Of a stretch of DNA of 5,429 nucleotides, positions 1-5,042 are shown piece after piece. How positions within the stretch are numbered: the first letter of the stretch is position 1; each line of letters begins with the position of its first letter. The DNA lies in assembly GCF_046542825.1 (NCBI RefSeq), contig NZ_JBKHAQ010000151.1:1-5429 (forward strand), in the 5' to 3' direction. The position numbers and the translations under genes were made by a program. Under the pieces are notes generated by a model, which saw only the letters and a list, made by a program, of their open reading frames with translations, did no database searches and was not told the DNA's origin. Source of the DNA: Rhodosalinus sp046542825. Lineage in GTDB: Bacteria > Pseudomonadota > Alphaproteobacteria > Rhodobacterales > Rhodobacteraceae.

Positions 1-866
1 TGGCCTTTGCCTCGTCCCTCGACCAGGCGGGCCCGATGACGCGCACGGTGCGCGATGCGGCGATCATGCTGCAGGCGATGGCGGGGCACGACCCCAGGGA
101 TTCGACCTCTGCCGATCGCGAGGTGCCGGATTTCGAGGCTGCGCTGACCGGCGACATCCGCGGCAAGCGCATCGGCATCCCGAGGGAGTACCGGATGGAG
201 GGGATGCCCGAGGAGATCGAGGCGCTCTGGTCCAGGGGCGCTGAGATGCTGCGCGACGCGGGCGCAGAGATCGTCGACATCTCGCTCCCGCATACGAAAT
301 ACGCGCTGCCGGCCTATTACGTGATCGCGCCGGCGGAGGCGTCGTCCAACCTCGCGCGCTACGACGGTGTGCGCTACGGCCATCGCGCGAAGCTGGAGCA
401 GGGCGATGGCATCGTGGACATGTACGAAAAGACCCGCGCCGAGGGCTTCGGCGCCGAGGTCAAGCGCCGGGTCATGGTGGGCACCTACGTGCTGTCGGCA
501 GGCTTCTACGACGCCTATTACAACCGCGCGCGCAAGGTGCGCACGCTCATCAAGCGCGACTTCGACGAGGCCTTCGCCGGGGGCGTGGACGCGATCCTGA
601 CGCCCGCGACGCCCTCTGCCGCCTTCGGGCTGGGCGAGATGGGGCAGGCCGACCCGGTGGAGATGTACCTCAACGACGTCTTCACCGTGACGGTGAACCT
701 GGCCGGGCTGCCGGGCGTTTCGGTTCCCGCAGGGCTGGACCGGCAGGGTCTGCCGCTGGGGCTGCAACTGATCGGTCAGCCCTGGGAGGAAGGGCAGTTG
801 CTGAATGTCGCCCAGGCGCTGGAGCGGGCGGCGGGGTTCGTGGCGAAGCCCGCGAGATGGTGGTAG
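1..866 (+). CDS. gatA: Glutamyl-tRNA(Gln)/aspartyl-tRNA(Asn) amidotransferase subunit A, C-terminal part (5' end outside window)
   Basis: This is the last 287 or so codons of the amidase subunit of GatCAB, which makes Gln-tRNA(Gln) (and Asn-tRNA(Asn)) by hydrolysing glutamine and passing ammonia to the mischarged tRNA in the cytoplasm. The reading frame is open from position 3, and bases 1-2 finish a split codon. The visible start, AFASSLDQAGPMTRTV, is the conserved segment just after the amidase signature. The Ser-cisSer-Lys catalytic residues therefore lie upstream, outside the window. Further family marks are AGHDPRDSTSAD near the left edge, ILTPATPS (about 595-620) and TVTVNLAGLPGVSVPAG (about 686-736), followed by LPLGLQLIGQPWEE. 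GatA is normally about 490 residues, so roughly 60% is here. It ends in TAG at 864-866, 47 bases before the next likely start. The ATG at 36 is internal. Confidence 0.97.
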   Translation, partial: AFASSLDQAGPMTRTVRDAAIMLQAMAGHDPRDSTSADREVPDFEAALTGDIRGKRIGIPREYRMEGMPEEIEALWSRGAEMLRDAGAEIVDISLPHTKYALPAYYVIAPAEASSNLARYDGVRYGHRAKLEQGDGIVDMYEKTRAEGFGAEVKRRVMVGTYVLSAGFYDAYYNRARKVRTLIKRDFDEAFAGGVDAILTPATPSAAFGLGEMGQADPVEMYLNDVFTVTVNLAGLPGVSVPAGLDRQGLPLGLQLIGQPWEEGQLLNVAQALERAAGFVAKPARWW

Positions 867-913
867 GTGTGCTTGTGCGGCGTGACGCTGCGATTGCATC
901 TGGGTCAGGGCGA

Positions 914-1678
914 ATGAGACGGCAGGCTTTGACGATTGCACTGGCATGCGGCGGCCTTGCGGCCTGTGTGCCCGTGGTGCCCGACAGTGGCGTCGGATTC
1001 AACGACTACACCGAGTATCAGGTGGCCCAGGCAACGCGCGACGCGGAATTGACGGGGCCCGGGCTTTCCGGGGCGCCGCCGGTTTCCAGCGAGCGCCTGC
1101 CGGCATTGCAGGCACCCTCGCAGGGCAGCGGCGCGCTGGACACGGCCCGCGCCGCGCTGGCCGAGCCGGGCTCTGAAAATGCGCTGGCCGATGCCGAGGC
1201 CGATGCGGAGACCCGCGCGCGGAACTCCGGTGTCGCGCCGCTCGATGCCAGCCCCTCGAACGCGGCGCCGCCGCTGCGCAACAACCCGGACATCTCCGAC
1301 GAGCAGGATTTCGACGCCGTCTCCGGCCGCCGCGGGATCGAGGGGGACGCCGCTCGGCTTGCGCAGGCGCGCGCGCAGTATCGACTCGTGACGCCGCAGG
1401 CGCTGCCGGAACGGCGCGACGACGGACGGCTCACGCCCGTGGAGTTTGCGCTGTCCACGTCGCACCCCCTCGGGCAGCGCGTCTGGCGGCGGTCGGGCTT
1501 CACCTCCGCCGACCGGGCGCGGCGCAACTGCGGCAATTACGCGACGCCGGATCTCGCGCAGGCGGACTTTCTCGCCAATGGCGGGCCGGAGCGGGACCGC
1601 CTTGGCCTTGACCCGGACGGCGACGGCTTTGTCTGCGGCTGGGACCCTGCACCCTTCCGGCGCGCGGTGCAGGGCTGA
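914..1678 (+). CDS. Secreted lipoprotein with C-terminal Excalibur-like calcium-binding motif
   Basis: The 254-residue product begins with a short basic n-region and a hydrophobic stretch ending in a lipobox, MRRQALTIALACGGLAAC. Cys18 is the likely lipidated residue, so the protein should be anchored in the envelope. The middle (about residues 30-200) is rich in Ala, Pro, Glu and Arg, with no domain I recognise, and is probably a disordered linker. The last 50 residues carry an Excalibur-like motif: RNCGNYATPDLAQADFLANG followed by LDPDGDGFVCGWDP. Cys206 and Cys241 could pair, and Asp233, Asp235 and Asp237 form the EF-hand-like DxDxDG loop. ATG 914 is chosen over ATG 857 because it gives an intact signal peptide and has AGGG at 907-910, although the spacing is short. 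The extra 19 residues from 857 would precede the signal. The stop overlaps the amidase gene. The function is unknown; calcium binding in the envelope is inferred from the motif. Confidence 0.85.
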   Translation: MRRQALTIALACGGLAACVPVVPDSGVGFNDYTEYQVAQATRDAELTGPGLSGAPPVSSERLPALQAPSQGSGALDTARAALAEPGSENALADAEADAETRARNSGVAPLDASPSNAAPPLRNNPDISDEQDFDAVSGRRGIEGDAARLAQARAQYRLVTPQALPERRDDGRLTPVEFALSTSHPLGQRVWRRSGFTSADRARRNCGNYATPDLAQADFLANGGPERDRLGLDPDGDGFVCGWDPAPFRRAVQG

Positions 1679-2367
1679 TCGCGGGATCGCCTGAAGCCCC
1701 CGAGACGCTGGCTTCGCCCAATCACGGGGCGCGGCGGGGCGGCGATCGCCCCCGGCTGATCGTTCTGCACTACACCGCCATGGAAAGTGCGCAGGCGGCA
1801 CTGGCCCGGCTCTGCGATCCCGCGGCGGAGGTGTCCTCACATTACCTGATCGGGACGGACGGCCACGTCTGGCGTCTGGTGGAAGAGGCGCGACGGGCCT
1901 GGCACGCCGGCCGCGGCGCCTGGGGCGGGATTGCGGACGTGAATTCCGCCTCCATCGGGATCGAGTTGCACAACCGGGGCGATCATCCCTTTCCCGCGCC
2001 GCAGATGGCGGCGCTTGAGGGGGTGCTGCGCGGCGTGACGGGCCGCTGGGACATCGGACCAGAGGGGGTTCTCGGGCATTCCGACTGCGCGGTGGGGCGC
2101 AAGCGCGATCCGGGGCCACGTTTCGACTGGCGGGGGCTGGCGCGCGCGGGGCTTGCGGTCTGGCCCGAGGCGGGCACGCCGGGCAATTTCCTTGCCGACG
2201 CGGCGCGGGCAGGCTGGCGTGCGCCGGCAGGATGCGAGGACGCGGAGGGGGCGGTTCTTGCCGCCGTCCGGCTGCGGCTGCGGCCCTGGGCCACGGGACC
2301 GGTGGCAGAGGCGGATCGGGCGCTCGTCGCGGGCCTTGCGGCACGGTGGCCGGCGCCGGAGGCCTGA
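1675..2367 (+). CDS. N-acetylmuramoyl-L-alanine amidase (Amidase_2, AmpD/AmiD-like), probable CTG start
   Basis: A zinc amidase that cuts the bond between MurNAc (or anhydro-MurNAc) and the stem peptide in peptidoglycan or its turnover products. Counting from CTG 1675, the expected AmpD residues are His32 (LIVLHYTAM), Glu97 (IGIELHN), His135 (GHSD), Lys143 and Asp145 (GRKRDPGPRFDW). The 10-residue spacing of the second His and the Asp matches AmpD (His154/Asp164). The last 65 or so residues, including AVRLRLRPWATGPV, resemble the helical peptidoglycan-binding tail of AmiD-type enzymes. No signal peptide is visible, so a cytoplasmic recycling role is plausible. The frame is open from 1612, after TGA 1609-1611. 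The first ATG (1780) lies after His32 and would delete a zinc ligand. No ATG, GTG or TTG lies between 1612 and 1780. CTG 1675 overlaps the preceding TGA as CTGA, which suggests coupled re-initiation. Product and stop are secure; the start is not. Confidence 0.88.
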   Translation: MIAGSPEAPETLASPNHGARRGGDRPRLIVLHYTAMESAQAALARLCDPAAEVSSHYLIGTDGHVWRLVEEARRAWHAGRGAWGGIADVNSASIGIELHNRGDHPFPAPQMAALEGVLRGVTGRWDIGPEGVLGHSDCAVGRKRDPGPRFDWRGLARAGLAVWPEAGTPGNFLADAARAGWRAPAGCEDAEGAVLAAVRLRLRPWATGPVAEADRALVAGLAARWPAPEA

Positions 2368-2374
2368 GCGCGGG

Positions 2375-2420
2375 GCAAGCGCCTTGAAAGGCGCTTGCAA
2401 GATCCTTTCAAGGATCTTGC
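2375..2420 (+). repeat. Tandem hairpin pair, GCAAGnnCCT-N4-AGGnnCTTGC twice
   Basis: Two perfect 10-bp hairpins with 4-base loops lie back to back. The first is 2375-2384/2389-2398 with loop TGAA. The second is 2397-2406/2411-2420 with loop TTCA. The arms are identical except for one dinucleotide, CG in the first and AT in the second, changed on both sides so that pairing is kept. The loops are reverse complements of each other. The element starts 8 bases after the amidase stop and ends 17 bases before the -35 of rnpB. It may terminate or protect the 3' end of the upstream transcript. No T-tract follows, so it is not a classical intrinsic terminator, and a genome-wide REP-like repeat is the other possibility. 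Confidence 0.85.
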
Positions 2421-2436
2421 GCCCGTCCGATCCAAG

Positions 2437-2465
2437 TTGACGCCGGCTGCGCCCGCGCCTATCTC
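2437..2465 (+). promoter_or_regulatory. Predicted sigma-70 promoter of rnpB
   Basis: TTGACG (2437-2442) and TATCTC (2460-2465) are separated by 17 bases. The predicted transcription start, about 7 bases downstream, falls on 2472. That is the first base of the P1 helix of RNase P RNA. The agreement between promoter spacing and RNA 5' end supports both calls. Confidence 0.75.
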
Positions 2466-2471
2466 GAAGGG

Positions 2472-2851
2472 GCGCGGAGGGCCGGATGGCCGCGGCGGCG
2501 ACGTCGAGGAAAGTCCGGACTCCAGGAAGCGACGGTGCCGGGTAACGCCCGGGCGGAGAAATCCGACGGAAAGCGCCGCAGAAAACAGACCGCCCGCGGT
2601 GCGCCGCGGGCAAGGGTGAAACGGTGGGGCAAGAGCCCACCGGGCCGCCGGCAACGGGGGCCGCACGGCAAGCCCCACCGGGAGCAATGCCGAATAGGGA
2701 CCTCGCGCGAAGTTCGTCTTCGCAGGGCAGCTTCCGCCCGAGAGGTCCGGGTTGGCAGCGTGAGCGCCGGAGCGATCCGGCGCCCAGACGAATGGTCATC
2801 CAGGGGGGGCTTTGCCCCCGGGACAGAATCCGGCTTACAGGCCCTCCGCGC
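2472..2851 (+). ncRNA. rnpB: RNase P RNA component, bacterial type A
   Basis: This is the catalytic RNA of ribonuclease P, which removes 5' leaders from precursor tRNAs with the small protein RnpA. The conserved 5' block GAGGAAAGTCCGGACTCC is at 2506-2523, and its partner CAGAATCCGGCTTACAG is at 2824-2840; together they form helix P4 and the catalytic core. GGGTGAAACGGTG and AAGAGCCCACCG, CCCCACCGGGAGCAATGCCG and GAATAGGGAC are the other family blocks, in the expected order. The P1 helix is a perfect 12-bp pairing of 2472-2483 with 2840-2851, which sets both ends and gives about 380 nt, normal for the family. GGT at 2750-2752, within GTCCGGGTTGGCAGC, fits the L15 loop that pairs with the tRNA CCA end. 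The stem 5'-CCCGCGG with loop TGCG (around 2590-2610) is another clear internal helix. No obvious U-tract terminator follows. Long open frames on either strand here are chance results of high GC. Confidence 0.97.
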
Positions 2852-3049
2852 AGTCGTCGGCCGATCCGGCTCGAGATCCATGGCCCGGGCCGCGCGCTGC
2901 GGCCGGCGGGCGGCATCCTGTCTGCGCCGCAACTTCACTTCGATCCCGGAAGCGCGTGGGGCCTCAGGTGCGGTTCCTCCGCCTGCGCCGCCCGCGTCGC
3001 CTGTGCGAGTGCGGCCGGGAGCTCCGAGTATCCGGCCGGCGGGATCGGC
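2852..3049. other. Intergenic stretch between rnpB and rpmG promoter, no gene seen
   Basis: I see no credible coding region, tRNA or intrinsic terminator in these 198 bases. The stretch is very GC-rich and holds small self-complementary pieces, for example GGCCCGGGCC near 2882-2891. None is followed by a run of T. Overlapping open frames on both strands have no recognisable protein content. It probably holds the 3' trailer of the RNase P RNA precursor and sequence upstream of the L33 promoter. Confidence 0.6.
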
Positions 3050-3077
3050 TTGACAACCGGGCCGCGGCGCGTAAGAG
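3050..3077 (+). promoter_or_regulatory. Predicted sigma-70 promoter of rpmG
   Basis: A perfect TTGACA (3050-3055) is followed, after 16 bases, by TAAGAG (3072-3077). This places the transcription start near 3084 and gives a leader of about 50 bases before the L33 start codon. The -10 match is only moderate, but a consensus -35 with a weak -10 is common in this group of bacteria. An inverted repeat, GGCACCC (3078-3084) and GGGTGCC (3099-3105), straddles the predicted start. Confidence 0.7.
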
Positions 3078-3132
3078 GGCACCCTCAAGGAATTCCGCGG
3101 GTGCCGTGCGCGCCCGGTGCAGGAGAGCGAGC

Positions 3133-3300
3133 ATGGCCAAACCGACGACGATCAAGATCCGCCTCAACTCCACCGCGGGCACGGGGCATTTCTACGTCAC
3201 GAAGAAGAACGCGCGCACCATGACCGAAAAGATGACCATGCGGAAATTCGACCCGGTCGCGCGCAAGCACGTCGAGTACAAGGAAGGCAAGATCAAGTGA
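3133..3300 (+). CDS. rpmG: 50S ribosomal protein L33 (zinc-free form)
   Basis: The 55-residue basic protein MAKPTTIKIRLNSTAGTGHF... is L33, a small component of the large ribosomal subunit near the E site. IKIRLNSTAGTGHFYVTKKN and MRKFDPVARKHVEYKEGKIK are the two conserved halves. The length is normal for proteobacteria. The paired CxxC motifs of the zinc-binding paralogue are absent, so this is the C-minus form that does not depend on zinc. AGGAG at 3121-3125 lies 7 bases before the ATG, a good ribosome binding site. It is a single-gene unit with its own promoter (3050-3077) and a strong terminator beginning 32 bases after its stop. Neighbours on both sides are unrelated in function. Confidence 0.98.
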   Translation: MAKPTTIKIRLNSTAGTGHFYVTKKNARTMTEKMTMRKFDPVARKHVEYKEGKIK

Positions 3301-3331
3301 TCTGAGCCGCGTCCCGACGGGCGACGCAACG

Positions 3332-3358
3332 GGCCACGCCATCGGCGTGGCCTTTTCT
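3332..3358 (+). terminator. Intrinsic terminator after rpmG
   Basis: A perfect 9-bp GC-rich stem, GGCCACGCC (3332-3340) and GGCGTGGCC (3344-3352), encloses the 3-base loop ATC. It is followed directly by TTTTCT. This is a standard Rho-independent terminator for L33. It ends only 16 bases before the start codon of the downstream transporter gene, so that gene's promoter must lie within or upstream of this hairpin, or the gene depends on read-through. Confidence 0.92.
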
Positions 3359-3373
3359 GTCCCGGAGCATCGG

Positions 3374-4063
3374 ATGCCCAAGGAAGGCCATTACGTGACC
3401 CGCACGGGTTGGCTGCGCGCCGCGGTGCTGGGGGCGAACGACGGGATCGTCTCGACCTCGAGCCTGCTGGCGGGGGTGATTGCAGCGGGTCTCGACAAGC
3501 CCACCGTGCTGCTGACGGGGCTGGCCGCGGCGGTCGCCGGCGCGTTTTCCATGGCGTCGGGCGAATATGTTTCGGTCGCCGCACAGGCGGATTCGGAGGC
3601 CGCCGATCTGGAGCGCGAGCGCAGGGCGCTCGCGGAAGATCCTGACTACGAACTCGACGAGCTGACCGACGGTTTGATGGAGCGCGGCGTTTCGCCACCG
3701 CTCGCGCGTGCCGCGGCGCAGGAGATGACCGACCACGATGCGCTAGACGCCCACGCGCGCGAGGAACTGGGCCTGACGGGCGCGGGTTCTGCCGCGCCGT
3801 TGCAGGCGGCGTTGGCCTCGGCGCTTGCCTTCGCGGCAGGTGCCGCGCTGCCGCTTGGTGGGGCGATGCTCGCACCCGCCGGGCCGGACGGCATTGCCGC
3901 TGTCGCCGGCGTTTCCCTCGCCGCGCTCGCGGTGCTGGGGATGACGGGCGCGCGCCTGGGCGGCGCGCCCGCAGGCCGGGCGGTGGCGCGGGTCGTGCTC
4001 TGGGGCGCCGCGGCGATGGCGGCAACTGCCGCGGTCGGCCGCCTTTTCGAGGTGGCGGCCTGA
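3374..4063 (+). CDS. VIT1/CCC1-family Fe2+/Mn2+ transporter
   Basis: The 229-residue inner-membrane protein belongs to the vacuolar iron transporter family, whose bacterial members export or sequester ferrous iron and manganese. The N-terminus HYVTRTGWLRAAVLGANDG is the family signature leading into TM1 (about residues 14-38), with Asp23 in the ANDGIVSTSSL motif. TM2 (about 44-62) carries the M-x(3)-E motif, here Met60 and Glu64 of SMASGEYVSV. Residues 73-135 are charged and correspond to the cytoplasmic metal-binding helices, with acidic residues such as Glu75, Asp78, Glu80 and Glu82. Three more hydrophobic segments (about 140-162, 168-190 and 200-222) complete the usual five. ATG 3374 has GGAG at 3364-3367, 6 bases ahead. 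GTG 3347 lies inside the L33 terminator stem and is rejected. Which metal is carried cannot be told from sequence. No ferritin-like N-domain is present, so it is not MbfA. Confidence 0.93.
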   Translation: MPKEGHYVTRTGWLRAAVLGANDGIVSTSSLLAGVIAAGLDKPTVLLTGLAAAVAGAFSMASGEYVSVAAQADSEAADLERERRALAEDPDYELDELTDGLMERGVSPPLARAAAQEMTDHDALDAHAREELGLTGAGSAAPLQAALASALAFAAGAALPLGGAMLAPAGPDGIAAVAGVSLAALAVLGMTGARLGGAPAGRAVARVVLWGAAAMAATAAVGRLFEVAA

Positions 4064-4068
4064 GCCGG

Positions 4069-4100
4069 AAAGCAAAGGGCCGGCCCTTGCGGACCGGCCC
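4069..4100 (-). terminator. Predicted terminator of the BI-1 gene (minus strand) between convergent genes
   Basis: Read on the minus strand, GGGCCGG (4100-4094) pairs with CCGGCCC (4083-4077) across a 10-base loop, and TTTGCTTT (4076-4069) follows. It lies 27 bases after the BI-1 stop codon. On the plus strand the hairpin begins shortly after the transporter stop but lacks a T-tract, so plus-strand termination here would be weaker. Confidence 0.75.
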
Positions 4101-4126
4101 CTGTGCGGTGTCCCGGATCGTTCCGG

Positions 4127-4909
4127 TTATTCCTGCTGCCCCATGAACATGAGCAGGAACTGGAACATGTTCAGGAAGCTGATGTAGAGCGCCAGCGCGC
4201 CGTCGTAGGCGGCCTTGTCCAGCCATTCCTGATCGCCATGCGCGGCGTGGGCGATGTAGGTCGTCTTGATCTCCTGCGTGTGGAAGGCGGTAAGCCCCGC
4301 GAAGATCAGGATGCCGATGATCGAGATCGCGAACATCATCGCCGGGCTTGCCAGGAAGATGTTGATGATCATCGCCACGATCAGGCCGATGAGCCCCATG
4401 AGCAGGAAGGTGCCCATGCCGCTGAGATCCTTCTTCGTCGTGTAGCCCCAGAGCGAGAGGCCGGCGAAGGCGATCGCCGTCACGAGGAAGGTCTGCGCGA
4501 TCGAGTAGGCCGTGAAGACCAGGAAGATCGAGCTCAGCGACAGGCCGATCAGCACCGCGAAGGCGAAGAACGACAGTTGCACCGCCGCCGCGGAGGCGCG
4601 GCGCATCATCGCGCCCCAGCCGAAGAAGATGAAGGCCAGCGGTGCCAGCATGATGACCCAGCGCAGCGGCGACATGTAGATCGCCGCGCCGAAGCCGTTC
4701 AGGTAGTCGCCGCCCGGCAGTTGCGCCACCGCCTGGCTCGGGTCGGCGGTCGTGGTAAGCCCCGAGATGGCCCAGGCCGCCGCGGCGGTGATCAGCATGC
4801 CTACGGACATCGTGCCGTAGACCTTGTTCATATGGGCCCTCAGGCCCGTGTCGATCGCGGCACTGCGCGCGCCCGCGGCACTCGTCCGGATCGTCTCGTA
4901 CTCAGCCAT
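4127..4909 (-). CDS. Bax inhibitor-1/YccA family membrane protein
   Basis: The 260-residue inner-membrane protein has seven hydrophobic segments, at about residues 31-50, 80-103, 109-129, 132-150, 161-183, 188-206 and 235-256. This matches the TMBIM/BI-1 family, whose studied members are pH-sensitive calcium leak channels or modulators of the FtsH protease. The segments LWGYTTKKDLSGMGTFLLMG and GILIFAGLTAF, followed by TQEIK, are family hallmarks. Two positions are unusual: His210 in GLTAFHTQ, where Asp is normal, and Ser244 in LYISFLNMF, where many members have Asp. ATG 4909 begins MAEYETIR, with GGAGG upstream (11-base spacing) and a promoter at 5004-5032. The frame stays open to 5353, but that extension crosses the promoter and the divergent gene and has no family similarity. 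It converges on the transporter gene. The physiological role is unknown. Confidence 0.94.
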   Translation of the reverse strand: MAEYETIRTSAAGARSAAIDTGLRAHMNKVYGTMSVGMLITAAAAWAISGLTTTADPSQAVAQLPGGDYLNGFGAAIYMSPLRWVIMLAPLAFIFFGWGAMMRRASAAAVQLSFFAFAVLIGLSLSSIFLVFTAYSIAQTFLVTAIAFAGLSLWGYTTKKDLSGMGTFLLMGLIGLIVAMIINIFLASPAMMFAISIIGILIFAGLTAFHTQEIKTTYIAHAAHGDQEWLDKAAYDGALALYISFLNMFQFLLMFMGQQE

Positions 4910-5003
4910 ATGTGGTCCAGCCTCCGACTGTGTTCCCTGCTGTTGGTCCCTGGTGCACATGAAAGATGCGGGCCGGACCCAGGGGCCCCGGCCGTCATCC
5001 TGC

Positions 5004-5032
5004 AATATTGGGAAGCGGGGGCCGCAAATCAA
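5004..5032 (-). promoter_or_regulatory. Predicted sigma-70 promoter of the BI-1 gene
   Basis: On the minus strand TTGATT (5032-5027) and AATATT (5009-5004) are 17 bases apart, each with four of six consensus bases. The predicted transcription start is near 4997, giving a leader of about 88 bases. An inverted repeat TTTCC-N5-GGAAA (5036-5050) sits just upstream of the -35, centred at about -46, a usual place for an activator. Confidence 0.6.
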
Positions 5033-5042
5033 GGTTTTCCGC

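Noticed and set aside
857..913. ATG 857 as start of the lipoprotein
   Set aside because: It overlaps the end of gatA and would put 19 unrelated residues before a complete lipoprotein signal peptide.
905..2344. 479-codon open frame on the minus strand, the longest in the window
   Set aside because: It runs antisense to the lipoprotein and amidase, is dominated by Arg, Pro and Ala with no recognisable motif, and is typical of GC-rich shadow frames.
1780..2367. ATG 1780 as start of the amidase
   Set aside because: It would remove the conserved LIVLHYTA strand and the first zinc-binding His, leaving an inactive enzyme.
2950..3045. Possible tRNA or small RNA in the GC-rich gap before rpmG
   Set aside because: I could not build a cloverleaf on either strand, and no conserved T-loop or CCA end is present.
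2459..3088. Minus-strand open frame with a GRTRTGD motif, antisense to rnpB
   Set aside because: It covers a structured RNA gene. GRTRTGD-type strings are familiar from spurious predictions, and no real domain is visible.
3347..3373. GTG 3347 as start of the transporter
   Set aside because: It lies within the 3' arm of the L33 terminator and has no ribosome binding site; the family N-terminus fits ATG 3374.
3192..4226. 344-codon minus-strand open frame across the transporter
   Set aside because: Its Arg/Pro-rich content is antisense to a well-supported VIT1-family gene and overlaps the BI-1 gene in another frame.
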